Assembly (NCBI GenBank): GCA_934183155.1
Contig: CAKPSB010000004.1
Span: 1-64,000, forward strand
Length of the DNA stretch: 64,000 nucleotides
Reading direction: 5' to 3'
Origin: an uncultured Bacilli bacterium
Lineage (GTDB): Bacteria; Bacillota_I; Bacilli_A; RF39; UBA660
The notes below the pieces were generated by a model. That model was not told the origin of the DNA, did no database searches, and saw nothing but the letters and a program-made list of their open reading frames with translations. Below are positions 1-7,806 of this stretch, piece after piece. Position numbers and translations under genes: made by a program. Each line of letters begins with the position of its first letter. Position 1 is the stretch's first letter.

Positions 1-110
1 TGAGTAGTTTGATGCAATTTATTACATGATTGAACCTTAATAGAACCACTTTTTCTTACTCTTGCAACTTTAGCTAACCCTTTATGTGATTTTGCTTTTA
101 TTTTAGCCAT
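1..110 (-). CDS. rpmI: 50S ribosomal protein L35, 3' end cut by window edge
   Basis: The minus strand encodes MAKIKAKSHKGLAKVARVRK and then 16 more residues before the window ends. The short, very basic sequence with a K-x-K-x-H-K-G-x-A-K start matches bacterial L35, a small protein of the large ribosomal subunit. It starts ten bases after the infC stop, and infC-rpmI-rplT is the standard gene order, so rplT should follow outside the window. An AGGAAG ribosome binding site lies just upstream. Translation of this gene should be controlled with infC through the upstream L20 leader. Confidence 0.85.
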   Translation of the reverse strand, partial: MAKIKAKSHKGLAKVARVRKSGSIKVQSCNKLHQTT

Positions 111-120
111 AATCTTCCTC

Positions 121-648
121 CTATTTCTCCTTATTTGGTGCAAGTATCAAAGCCATAATACGACCATCAAGTTTTGGCATCTGCTCAATAACTGCAACAT
201 CCTTCGCTTCATCTGCAAAACGCATAAGAACATCTTTTCCCAAACTACTATGAGTAATCTCTCTGCCTTTAAATCTAACACTAACCTTAACTTTATGACC
301 TTTTTCTAAATATTTCATAGCATTTTTAAGCTTAGTATTAAAATCATGTACATCAATTGTAACTGACAATTTATACTCTTTCATATCCAAATTAGCTTCA
401 CGCTGTCTTTTCATGTTCTCTTTTTGCTTTTTCTTGCTTTCATACTTATAACGATTATAATCCATAATCTTGCACACTGGTGGTTTTCCCCCAGGATTCA
501 TAAGTACTAAATCAAACCCAGCATAATTAGCCAAAGTAAGTGCATCTTTAATTGATTTAACCCCTAACTGTTCACCATTAGGTCCAATTACCATAACTTC
601 CTTTGCTCGTATTTGTTCGTTAATATACAAACCTTTTTCTTTTGCGAT
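121..648 (-). CDS. infC: Translation initiation factor IF-3, probable AUC start
   Basis: IF-3 binds the 30S subunit, checks the initiator tRNA-start codon pair and keeps the subunits apart. Family landmarks are the N-terminal YINEQIRAKEV, the KPPVCKIMDYNRYKYE linker region and the C-terminal RFKGREITH and MPKLDGR. The frame could be opened by a TTG at 663, but that codon lies inside the strong ribosome binding site GGAGGTG. The next codon with good spacing is ATC at 648-646, giving a start six bases after the site and a protein of 175 residues. Non-AUG starts (AUU in most species) are typical of infC and let IF-3 repress its own translation. It is preceded by an L20 leader and a strong promoter. 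Confidence 0.92.
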   Translation of the reverse strand: MAKEKGLYINEQIRAKEVMVIGPNGEQLGVKSIKDALTLANYAGFDLVLMNPGGKPPVCKIMDYNRYKYESKKKQKENMKRQREANLDMKEYKLSVTIDVHDFNTKLKNAMKYLEKGHKVKVSVRFKGREITHSSLGKDVLMRFADEAKDVAVIEQMPKLDGRIMALILAPNKEK

Positions 649-678
649 ACTAGACACCTCCAATAAAAAAGTGAATAC

Positions 679-763
679 AAAGAGTATCCACCTGCACGCT
701 ATTTAAAACAATTATCGGCATTTACCCATTGCTAAGGCAATCAGGTGAGAGTGGATAACTCTT
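679..763 (-). promoter_or_regulatory. L20 leader (ribosomal protein L20 binding, infC operon)
   Basis: On the minus strand, AAGAGTTATCCAC (763-751) can pair with GTGGATACTCTT (691-680), a 12-bp helix with one bulged T. It encloses the conserved TCTCACCTGATTGCC segment and the downstream GTGCAGGTGG. This matches the Bacillota L20 leader, in which free L20 protein binds the untranslated region and reduces infC-rpmI-rplT expression. It lies between the promoter and the infC ribosome binding site. Confidence 0.85.
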
Positions 764-788
764 CTTTCCTTTTCAAATTACAAAGTAA

Positions 789-817
789 ATTATACATATA
801 AATACTATGCTTGTCAA
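789..817 (-). promoter_or_regulatory. Sigma-A promoter for infC-rpmI operon
   Basis: The minus strand has TTGACA (817-812), a 17-base spacer and TATAAT (794-789), a perfect consensus. Transcription should start near 781, just before the L20 leader. An 8-bp inverted repeat TGTCAATA/TATTGACA covers the -35 box (812-831); it may be chance. Confidence 0.9.
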
Positions 818-858
818 TAGATTTATTGACATTTTTGCATTATAAATAAAGAAAAAAA

Positions 859-1203
859 CTAGTTTTTATCTTCTTTATGTAATTTTTCAATTATATCTTC
901 TATTTTTTGTGCATGATCTATAGATTCATCATAAACAAAAGTAAGTTCTGGTATTTGTCTAATATCTACTTTTTCTCTAAGCTCATGCCTAATAAAACCG
1001 GTAGCTTCCTTTAAATCTTTTAAAACCTCATTTTTTTTATCCTCATCTAAAAGTGTAAAATATACTTTAGCAAAAGATAAATCACTACTAACTTTAACAT
1101 CAGTAACCGTTAAAAATTTAATACCACCCTTTACTTCATTCGAAATTATATAACTAATCTGTTCAATCAAAGCGTCAGAAATTCTTTCTATTTTTATACT
1201 CAT
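859..1203 (-). CDS. rbfA: 30S ribosome-binding factor RbfA
   Basis: RbfA is a small KH-like protein that helps mature the 16S rRNA 5' end in the 30S subunit. The 114-residue length and the pattern RISDALIEQISYIISNEVK, FLTVTDVKVSSDLSFAKVYF and IRHELREKVDIRQIPELTF fit the family well. Its ATG overlaps the infB TGA stop as ATGA, so translation is probably coupled. It is the last gene of the rimP-nusA-rnpM-infB-rbfA operon. Confidence 0.95.
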   Translation of the reverse strand: MSIKIERISDALIEQISYIISNEVKGGIKFLTVTDVKVSSDLSFAKVYFTLLDEDKKNEVLKDLKEATGFIRHELREKVDIRQIPELTFVYDESIDHAQKIEDIIEKLHKEDKN

Positions 1204-3281
1204 CTATCAATCATCACCATTTCATAAGCTTCAATAATATCACCAATTTTAATATCATTAAAATTATCTACCGTAATACCACATTCATAGCCTTTTTTAA
1301 CTTCTTTAACACTGTCTTTCTCACGTTGTAAAGAGCCAATTTTGCCATCATATATAACCACGCCATCACGAATTACTCTTGCATTACTATCACGTTTAAT
1401 AACTCCATCAGTGACAAATGAACCAGCGATATTACCAACCTTAGAAAATTTAAATATTTGTCTAATATCAGCTGTTCCTAAAATTTTTTCTTCAAATTCA
1501 GGATCAAGCATACCTTTCATAGCAGCTTCCATCTCTTCAACTGCCTTATAAATAATATTATAAAATCTAATTTCCACGCCATCTTCTTTAGCTTTATCTT
1601 TAATTGAATTGCTAGGTCTTACATTAAATCCTATAATAATAGCATTAGACGCCTTAGCAAGTACTATATCACTTTCTGTAATACCACCAACACTACTTCT
1701 AATAACATTAATTTTAACGCCCTCAACATCAATTTTCTGTAAACTATTTTTAACAGCTTCACTACTACCATTTACATCAGCTTTAATAATAACATTAATT
1801 TCTTTTAATCCTTCTCCTATTTTAGCAAACAAATCATCTAAAGAAACTGAAGAAGCAGATTTTCTTGTTTTTTCCTTAGCCTGTTGTTCTCTTTTTGCCG
1901 CAATAGCTTTAGCCTCTTTTTCGAAAGCAAAAGCCATAAACTTATCACCAGCATCTGGCACACCACTAAGACCAGTTATTTCAACCGGTTGACTAGGCAA
2001 AGCCATTGTAACCTCTTCACCTTTATCATTTTTTAAAGTTCTTACTTTACCAAAGAAAGTTCCCACAACAACAGGATCGCCTAAACGTAAAGTTCCATTT
2101 TGAACAAGCACTGTGACAATAGGTCCTAAATGTTTATCAAGTTTTGATTCAACAACCGTTCCCATAGCATATCTGTTAGGATTAGCTCGATAATTATTAA
2201 TTTCAGCAATAAGTAAAATGTTTTCTAAAAGTTCATCTATACCATCACCATTAAGTGCTGAAATTTTTGTAAATATTGTGTCTCCACCCCATTGCTCAGG
2301 CATAAGACCAGCTTCAGCCATTTCATTCATAACCATATCAGCATTAGCCCCTGGTTTATCTATTTTATTAATAGCTACAATTATAGGAACACCAGCTGCT
2401 TTAGCATGATCAATCGCTTCTCTAGTCTGTGGCATAACACCATCATCAGCCGCAACTATAATAATAACAATATCAGTTATACTAGCACCTCTAGCACGCA
2501 TTTCTGTAAAAGCAGCATGGCCAGGAGTATCAATAAAAGTGATTTTTTTGCCATTTCTTTCAACTTGATAAGCTGAAATAGCTTGTGTTATACCTCCAGC
2601 CTCACCTTCAGCCACATTTGTTTTACGTATCGTATCAAGCAAAGTAGTTTTACCATGATCGACATGACCCATAATAGTAACTACTGGAGGTCTTGAAACC
2701 AAATCTTCATCTCTATCAATAACCTCAAATTCTTCAAAATTACTAACATCAGCTGTTTCTTCTTTTTTTAATTCTTTACCATAATCTAAAACAACAATCT
2801 CCGCGTTTTCAAAAGAAATAGGACTATTTATATTCACCATTAAACCAAGTGTAAATAATTTTTTAATAAGTTCACTTACCTGTACATTCATTTGTTTTGC
2901 AAGCTCACCTATAGTCATATTTTCCTTGTAAAAAACAACATTATCATTTTCCATCGGAGCATTACTTTGGAGTTTTTCTTTACTTTTATACATAGCTTTT
3001 TTCTTTTGAGCAAATGATTTTTTACTATCTATTTTCTTTATCTTTTTTGGCTTATTCTTCTTAGAATTAATACCACTTTCTTCTAAAGCTACCTCTTCAG
3101 CAATCTCATTATCTTCCGCCTCTTCACTAATTTCGTCAAAACTGCTATCAAGCATAATTATAGCTTCCTCATCAAGAATATCATCTGCTGTTTTAGCGTC
3201 AATATCCAATTGTTGACATTTACTTAAAATTTCTTTTACAGTTTTATCTATATCATCTGCATATTCTTTAACACTCATCAT
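1200..3281 (-). CDS. infB: Translation initiation factor IF-2
   Basis: IF-2 is the GTPase that brings formyl-Met-tRNA to the 30S subunit and promotes 50S joining. An acidic, then lysine-rich N-terminal region of about 120 residues precedes the IF2-N motif (MTIGELAKQMNVQVSELIKK). The G domain near residue 205 shows GHVDHGKT (G1), DTPGH (G3), NKID (G4) and SAL (G5), followed by the barrel and C-terminal domains. I chose the ATG at 3281, eight bases after AGAGGG; an upstream GTG is part of the binding site, and a second ATG follows immediately. The 693 residues are short because the N-terminal region is reduced. The stop is TGA. Confidence 0.96.
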   Translation of the reverse strand: MMSVKEYADDIDKTVKEILSKCQQLDIDAKTADDILDEEAIIMLDSSFDEISEEAEDNEIAEEVALEESGINSKKNKPKKIKKIDSKKSFAQKKKAMYKSKEKLQSNAPMENDNVVFYKENMTIGELAKQMNVQVSELIKKLFTLGLMVNINSPISFENAEIVVLDYGKELKKEETADVSNFEEFEVIDRDEDLVSRPPVVTIMGHVDHGKTTLLDTIRKTNVAEGEAGGITQAISAYQVERNGKKITFIDTPGHAAFTEMRARGASITDIVIIIVAADDGVMPQTREAIDHAKAAGVPIIVAINKIDKPGANADMVMNEMAEAGLMPEQWGGDTIFTKISALNGDGIDELLENILLIAEINNYRANPNRYAMGTVVESKLDKHLGPIVTVLVQNGTLRLGDPVVVGTFFGKVRTLKNDKGEEVTMALPSQPVEITGLSGVPDAGDKFMAFAFEKEAKAIAAKREQQAKEKTRKSASSVSLDDLFAKIGEGLKEINVIIKADVNGSSEAVKNSLQKIDVEGVKINVIRSSVGGITESDIVLAKASNAIIIGFNVRPSNSIKDKAKEDGVEIRFYNIIYKAVEEMEAAMKGMLDPEFEEKILGTADIRQIFKFSKVGNIAGSFVTDGVIKRDSNARVIRDGVVIYDGKIGSLQREKDSVKEVKKGYECGITVDNFNDIKIGDIIEAYEMVMIDR

Positions 3282-3297
3282 AGTAAGCACCCTCTTT

Positions 3298-3555
3298 CTA
3301 ATTTAACAAATCATTTAAATCATCAAACACCTTATCAGGCACCGTAGTTTCAAGCTGCCTATTTAATATTTTACTACTCTTTGCCTTTAAAAATACCTCT
3401 TTATCTTTTTTTAAATAAGCACCCTTGCCATTTACTTTTCCACTAGGGTCAACAATAACTCCATTTTCTGTCCTAACAACCCTAATAAGCTGTGACTTAG
3501 GCCATTTTTCCCTCGTAACAACACACATTCTCATTGGTATTTTTCTTGTTTTCAT
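3298..3555 (-). CDS. rnpM: YlxR/RnpM family RNA-binding protein
   Basis: This 85-residue basic protein has the YlxR (DUF448) signature: MRMCVVTREKWPKSQLIRVV near the start and a GKGAYLKKDKE motif near residue 45. YlxR/RnpM binds RNA and has been linked to RNase P activity in Bacillus. It sits between nusA and infB as usual. The L7Ae-like ylxQ gene, which normally follows ylxR, is absent: only seven bases separate this stop from the region holding the infB ribosome binding site. Confidence 0.9.
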   Translation of the reverse strand: MKTRKIPMRMCVVTREKWPKSQLIRVVRTENGVIVDPSGKVNGKGAYLKKDKEVFLKAKSSKILNRQLETTVPDKVFDDLNDLLN

Positions 3556-3558
3556 AAA

Positions 3559-4713
3559 CTAATCCTCAACAATACTAATACCTTTTTCCTTAGCTTGTTC
3601 AAGCGTTTCAACATCAATTTTATAATGTGTCAAACGTGAAACTAGACGAACATTTAAACCTTTTTTACCAATAGCAAGTGAAAGATTATCATCATTAACA
3701 ACCGCTAAAGCTTCTTTTTTCTTATCATCAGTTATAAAAATGTGCAAATCACGAGCAGGACTCAAAGCATTTTCAATAAATCTTGCATCATCTTTTTCAT
3801 ATTTTACAATATCAATTTTTTCACCATTTAATTCTTTAATAATACGTCCAATACGACTACCTTTCTCACCAATACAAGAACCAATAGGATCAACATTATC
3901 GTTTTCTGAATAAACTGCAATCTTAGTTCTAACACCAGCTTCTCTAGCCACACTATAAACTAAAATAATTCCTTCATTAATCTCAGGTATTTCAAGTTCA
4001 AAAAGTCTTTTAACAAAACCATAATTTTTTCTAGAAAGCAAAATTAAAGGTCCCTTAGAATTATTTTCAACTTTTGTAATATATACCTTTAAACTAGAAC
4101 CCATTTTAATGCTCTCACCGGGTATAATTTCACTTTTAGGTAAAACACCTTGCGTCTTTCCTAAATCAATATAATAGTTTCTCTGATCTTCCATCGCAAC
4201 TAAACCAGTAATCATTTCGTCTTGTTTATCAGCAAATTCGTTATTTATAATTTCTCTTTCAGCTTCTCTAATTTTTTGAACAACAACCTGCTTCGCAGTA
4301 GCAGCAGCTACTCGTCCAAAATCCTTTGGTGTAACTTCCTTTTCAATAGTATCACCAATCTTAATTCCTGGCACCTTCTTTAAAGCTTCTTCCAAAGTAA
4401 TATGAATCCTATCATCAAAATAAAACTCTTTCTCTACTTCCTCTTCATTACCATCTTCATCAGTAATAATTTCTTTTTCCAAAACGCCATCTTCTTTTTC
4501 AAACTCTTTACTAAAAACAACTGTTTTGTAAGAAAATATCTTAATATCACCAGTTTCCCTGTTAATATCAACACGAACATTAGAAAGTGAATGATAATTT
4601 TTTTTATAAGCACTAGTTAACGCTAACTCCATTGCATCAAAAATTGTATCTTTATCAATTCCTTTTTCTTTTGCTAAATTATTAACCGCTAATAAAAATT
4701 TCTTACTTTCCAT
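3559..4713 (-). CDS. nusA: Transcription termination/antitermination factor NusA
   Basis: NusA binds RNA polymerase and nascent RNA and modulates pausing, termination and antitermination. The 384 residues contain the N-terminal polymerase-binding domain (LLAVNNLAKEKGIDKD), an S1 domain around residues 135-200, and two KH domains with the loops GEKG and GKKG. The frame extends 23 codons further upstream, but the ATG at 4713 has AAGGAG nine bases before it, and the extension only covers rimP in another frame. The gene overlaps the rimP end by 11 bases. Confidence 0.95.
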   Translation of the reverse strand: MESKKFLLAVNNLAKEKGIDKDTIFDAMELALTSAYKKNYHSLSNVRVDINRETGDIKIFSYKTVVFSKEFEKEDGVLEKEIITDEDGNEEEVEKEFYFDDRIHITLEEALKKVPGIKIGDTIEKEVTPKDFGRVAAATAKQVVVQKIREAEREIINNEFADKQDEMITGLVAMEDQRNYYIDLGKTQGVLPKSEIIPGESIKMGSSLKVYITKVENNSKGPLILLSRKNYGFVKRLFELEIPEINEGIILVYSVAREAGVRTKIAVYSENDNVDPIGSCIGEKGSRIGRIIKELNGEKIDIVKYEKDDARFIENALSPARDLHIFITDDKKKEALAVVNDDNLSLAIGKKGLNVRLVSRLTHYKIDVETLEQAKEKGISIVED

Positions 4714-4963
4714 CTTCCTCTTCTCCTTTCTCTTTTGAACAAATATCAAGAACATAACTCTCATCAATAGGATCTTCTTCATCTAATATTGGATTTACAA
4801 TTTCATTTACCTTTACACAATCACCAACATTAATATATCCAGATTTATCAATTACGAGTCTTAATGTATTAACATTATCTTCCTTACCATAAAAAACCTC
4901 ATCCAAAACATATCCAGCATTATTAATCGGCTTTTCAAGTAAAGCTTTTATCTTTTCTTCCAA
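4703..4963 (-). CDS. rimP: Ribosome maturation factor RimP, N-terminal domain only
   Basis: RimP assists 30S assembly. The first 70 residues match its N-terminal domain (GYVLDEVFYGKEDNVNTLRL, then VIDKSGYINVGDCVKVNEIV, and DPIDESYVLDICS). Family members run to about 150 residues with a second, SH3-like domain after the SSPG[LI]-R-P motif; here the protein ends in an acidic tail after 86 residues. nusA starts at once, so there is no room for the missing half. It starts with TTG behind GGGAGG. It is the first gene of the operon. Confidence 0.85.
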   Translation of the reverse strand: MEEKIKALLEKPINNAGYVLDEVFYGKEDNVNTLRLVIDKSGYINVGDCVKVNEIVNPILDEEDPIDESYVLDICSKEKGEEEDGK

Positions 4964-4985
4964 AATGCACCTCCCAAACTACATT

Positions 4986-5009
4986 AAAGAGTGGGATGTC
5001 CCACTCTTT
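4986..5009 (-). promoter_or_regulatory. Perfect 11-bp hairpin in the rimP-nusA leader
   Basis: AAAGAGTGGGA and TCCCACTCTTT are separated by two bases. The hairpin lies between the promoter and the rimP ribosome binding site. On the minus strand it is followed only by AATG, so it is not a clear terminator in the direction of the operon; on the plus strand it is followed by a T run. It could be a 5' stabiliser, a regulator binding site or a weak attenuator. Confidence 0.6.
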
Positions 5010-5027
5010 TTCTGCATGTCTGTAAAG

Positions 5028-5036
5028 ATTATAACA
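5028..5036 (-). promoter_or_regulatory. Extended -10 promoter for rimP-nusA-rnpM-infB-rbfA
   Basis: The minus strand reads TGTTATAAT (5036-5028), an extended -10 element. No good -35 box is seen at the right distance. Confidence 0.6.
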
Positions 5037-5136
5037 TATTTTAATTATTTTTCCTACCCCCTACTTAAAATAATATTGTCATATTCTAATTTTCTTATAA
5101 ATTTAAAAAAACTATATTTTTTAATTATAATTATTG

Positions 5137-5142
5137 TATAAT
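5137..5142 (+). promoter_or_regulatory. -10 box for the CPBP protease gene
   Basis: TATAAT lies 15 bases before the ATG at 5158. The leader would be only about ten bases and would consist mostly of the GGTGATAA ribosome binding site. The -35 region is weak. Confidence 0.5.
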
Positions 5143-5157
5143 AAATATGGTGATAAA

Positions 5158-5859
5158 ATGATAACAATTACAAACGAAAATAAAAACTCATACATTATAA
5201 AAGGATTAAGTGTTATATTTATATACTTTTTCTTTAGTTTTTTTCAAAGTCTTCCATTAACTTTACTCCACATAAACGTAAATACAATGCCTAAATATAT
5301 TAAAATACTTTACAACCTATCAGTAGAATTAGTTATGGCTTCATTAATATATTTTATATTTAAACAAGAGTTTAAAAAAGCCTTTCAAGATATCAAAAAA
5401 AATCATTTAAAATACTTCAATGACAATTTAAAATACTATATTTTAGGCATAGCCATTATGATAATATCTAATATACTTATTAATTTATTAGGAGGTGGTC
5501 TTTCAAACAATGAAACCGCTGTTAGAAATGAATTTACCTCATATCCAATATATACCTTCATAAGTGCCGTCCTTTTAGCCCCATTTGTCGAAGAAAGTGT
5601 ATTTAGACTAAGCTACAGAGCAATATTTAAAAATGATTTTCTATTTATAACAATATCAAGCTTAATATTTGGCTTGCTTCATTTACTAACAACCCCAATA
5701 ACCAAATTGTTCCCACTTTACTTACTAGCATACTCTAGTTGTGGATTTGCCTTTTCATACATGCTTAAAAAAACAAATAATATTTTTGTTACTATGGGAT
5801 TCCACTTTATGCACAATGGACTAACGTTAACCTTACAAACAATCATGATGATATTTTAA
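5158..5859 (+). CDS. CPBP family intramembrane metalloprotease (CAAX/Abi type)
   Basis: A multi-pass membrane protein of 233 residues with the CPBP/Rce1 glutamyl protease motifs in the second half: EESVFR (motif 1, catalytic glutamate pair and arginine), FGLLH (motif 2) and HFMHN (motif 3). Members cleave inside or next to membranes and are used in bacteriocin self-immunity or peptide maturation; the substrate here is unknown. I chose the ATG behind GGTGATAA because an upstream ATG in frame would fall in the promoter. A membrane-bound HExxH peptidase follows 14 bases later, so the two are probably made together. Confidence 0.85.
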   Translation: MITITNENKNSYIIKGLSVIFIYFFFSFFQSLPLTLLHINVNTMPKYIKILYNLSVELVMASLIYFIFKQEFKKAFQDIKKNHLKYFNDNLKYYILGIAIMIISNILINLLGGGLSNNETAVRNEFTSYPIYTFISAVLLAPFVEESVFRLSYRAIFKNDFLFITISSLIFGLLHLLTTPITKLFPLYLLAYSSCGFAFSYMLKKTNNIFVTMGFHFMHNGLTLTLQTIMMIF

Positions 5860-5873
5860 AAGGAGAAAAAATT

Positions 5874-6872
5874 ATGGATAATTTTATTACAAAAATTTTA
5901 ATTGAATTAACCCCATTTTATATTTTTTGTGGTGGTATTTACGGTATTAAATTTATCGCAAACATTCCCGAAATATTAAACAAAAAAATGACAAATAAAA
6001 AGCAACAAATGATATTAGAAAAAAAATTGCCAAACTGTACAACAAAAACTATAAAATACGCTAAATTTGACAAAGAAACATTAGAAATTATAAATGAAAA
6101 ATTAAAAACAATAACAGTTCCAGAAGAGCTTAAAGAAATTTTTGAAACATTCAAACAAAAAGTTGATAAAGAAAACTTAATTACTTGTATCAAAAACATT
6201 GAAAATGTTAAAATCAAAAAACAAACCTTACAAGAAGATTTTAATGAAATAATAAAAAATATAATATCTAACCAACCATATGCTGGCCACTACTTAAAAT
6301 TTGACAATAAAATTGAGCTGCTTTCAATAAGAAAAAGGGTTTTATCTCATGAATTTCTACATATGGCATCTGCAACTACACCCTATAATACAGGATTTAA
6401 TGTTTTAACCATATATAAAACATACTACGGAAGAGGGCTAAATGAAGGTTATACAGAACTTTTAAACAAACGCATTTTTAACCATAACTACGTCTCATAC
6501 AAACACAATGTCCAAATTACCGAGCTCTTTGAAACCTTCTTTGATAATCCAAAAGACATGGAAACTGCTTATTTTAATTCAAATTTAGACAATATATATA
6601 TAACTTTTAATAAATATGGAACAAAAAAAGAATTTACAGAAATTATGAAAAATTTAGATGATCTTGCCACAACAAACATACCAGTTTATAACAATATTCT
6701 TTCACTAAAAACTAAAATGGAAATGTACAAAATTATTAAAAGATCAAAAAACCCCTCAAAAATAAATAAATTTGAAAATATTTTAGATAAAGATCCTTTA
6801 ATAAAGCTTCTTAGACACAGCAAAATAACCTTAATAAAAAATGAAGTCAAAGATAAAAATAAAAAAAGATAA
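5874..6872 (+). CDS. Membrane-anchored zincin-like peptidase (HExxH)
   Basis: No named family is recognised. One N-terminal hydrophobic segment (about residues 8-30) is followed by a charged, probably helical region and a peptidase-like part. HEFLH near residue 160 is a zinc-binding HExxH motif, and NEGYTE about 32 residues later would supply the third glutamate ligand and resembles gluzincin active sites. Ribosome binding is by AAAGGAG. The catalytic part should face outside if the single segment is an N-in anchor, which the sequence does not settle. It follows the CPBP protease and ends in a terminator that overlaps its stop. Confidence 0.6.
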   Translation: MDNFITKILIELTPFYIFCGGIYGIKFIANIPEILNKKMTNKKQQMILEKKLPNCTTKTIKYAKFDKETLEIINEKLKTITVPEELKEIFETFKQKVDKENLITCIKNIENVKIKKQTLQEDFNEIIKNIISNQPYAGHYLKFDNKIELLSIRKRVLSHEFLHMASATTPYNTGFNVLTIYKTYYGRGLNEGYTELLNKRIFNHNYVSYKHNVQITELFETFFDNPKDMETAYFNSNLDNIYITFNKYGTKKEFTEIMKNLDDLATTNIPVYNNILSLKTKMEMYKIIKRSKNPSKINKFENILDKDPLIKLLRHSKITLIKNEVKDKNKKR

Positions 6873-6888
6873 TTTTTTATCTTTTTTT
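6861..6888 (+). terminator. Terminator after the zincin-like gene
   Basis: AAAAAAAGAT and ATCTTTTTTT form an A/T-rich stem with a T-rich loop and tail. The stop codon lies in the left arm. The stem is weak. Confidence 0.55.
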
Positions 6889-6915
6889 GTGTTAAAATTA
6901 CTATAGGTGATAAAA

Positions 6916-7782
6916 TTGGCAAAAGAGAAAAAAAAACACTTTAACTTACTAAAATTAATTATATTTATTATTTTAATCATAGCGTCAGTCATCGCTTATG
7001 GTTTCTTTATAGAACCAAAGTTAATCAATGTAAATGAAGAAAAAATAACTATAACCAACTTAACCGATAACTTTGATGGCTTTAAAATAGTTCAAATATC
7101 TGACCTTCATTACGGTAAAACATTCAACCAAAAAAGCTTACAAAAATTAGTTAAAAGTATAAATGAACAAAAACCAGACATTGTAGTATTAACCGGAGAT
7201 TTAATTGACAAAAAAACATACATAACCGCAAAAATAGCAGAAAAAATAAGTAAAGAATTAAATAAAATAGAAACCACCACTGGTAAATATGCCATTAGCG
7301 GTGAAGACGATTTAAAATTTGATGAATGGATTAATATCATCCAAAATAGTGGCTTTACCGACTTAAACAATACATATGACACCATTTACAAAAAAGGATA
7401 TGTCAACATATTTATTGCTGGAGCAAGTGCCCTTAAAAATCAAAATATCAATGATAAATTAAAAACTTCAATCGATTACCTAAATTCATTTGAAACAAAC
7501 GGACCAATCTATAAAGTATTATTAGTTCATCAACCAGACGATATAACAGATTTAACTGTAAACCCATTTAACTTAATTTTAGCCGGTCATAATCATGGTG
7601 GTGAAATAAACATACCAAAAGTTGGCCCATTAATTCATAAAACTGGAGCTAAAAAATATTATAATAAACACTATACTATTGAAAACTCCGATTTATATAT
7701 ATCAAACGGTTTAGGCAGCATTTATAACTTTCGTCTTTTTAACACGCCATCATATAATGTATATAGATTAACAAAAAATTAA
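6916..7782 (+). CDS. Membrane-anchored metallophosphoesterase with altered GNHD motif
   Basis: A calcineurin-like phosphoesterase of the YkuE type: an N-terminal membrane segment (residues 9-30), then DLHYG, GDLID, a VHQPDD box and AGHNHGGEI. These supply most of the two-metal site. The central GNH[D/E] motif, normally giving a metal-bridging Asn and a catalytic His, reads GEDD, so activity may be reduced or changed. I chose the TTG at 6916 after GGTGATAAAA rather than the GTG inside that site. YkuE-type enzymes act on phosphoesters near the membrane; the substrate here is unknown. Confidence 0.8.
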   Translation: MAKEKKKHFNLLKLIIFIILIIASVIAYGFFIEPKLINVNEEKITITNLTDNFDGFKIVQISDLHYGKTFNQKSLQKLVKSINEQKPDIVVLTGDLIDKKTYITAKIAEKISKELNKIETTTGKYAISGEDDLKFDEWINIIQNSGFTDLNNTYDTIYKKGYVNIFIAGASALKNQNINDKLKTSIDYLNSFETNGPIYKVLLVHQPDDITDLTVNPFNLILAGHNHGGEINIPKVGPLIHKTGAKKYYNKHYTIENSDLYISNGLGSIYNFRLFNTPSYNVYRLTKN

Positions 7783-7804
7783 GCTCGAAATATCGAGCTT
7801 TTAT
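7781..7804. terminator. Bidirectional terminator between convergent genes
   Basis: AAGCTCGA and TCGAGCTT with an AATA loop, flanked by TTTTATTATT on the plus strand and by TTAATTTTTT on the minus strand. Confidence 0.85.
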
Positions 7805-7806
7805 TA

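Noticed and set aside
751..763. TTATCCACT-like DnaA box near infC
   Set aside because: It is explained as part of the L20 leader helix.
812..831. Inverted repeat TGTCAATA/TATTGACA as an operator at the infC promoter
   Set aside because: It mostly results from the -35 box TTGACA and A/T-rich flanks; no known regulator fits.
1342..1992. Open frames on the plus strand opposite infB
   Set aside because: They lie antisense to a conserved GTPase gene, have no binding sites, and show no recognisable protein.
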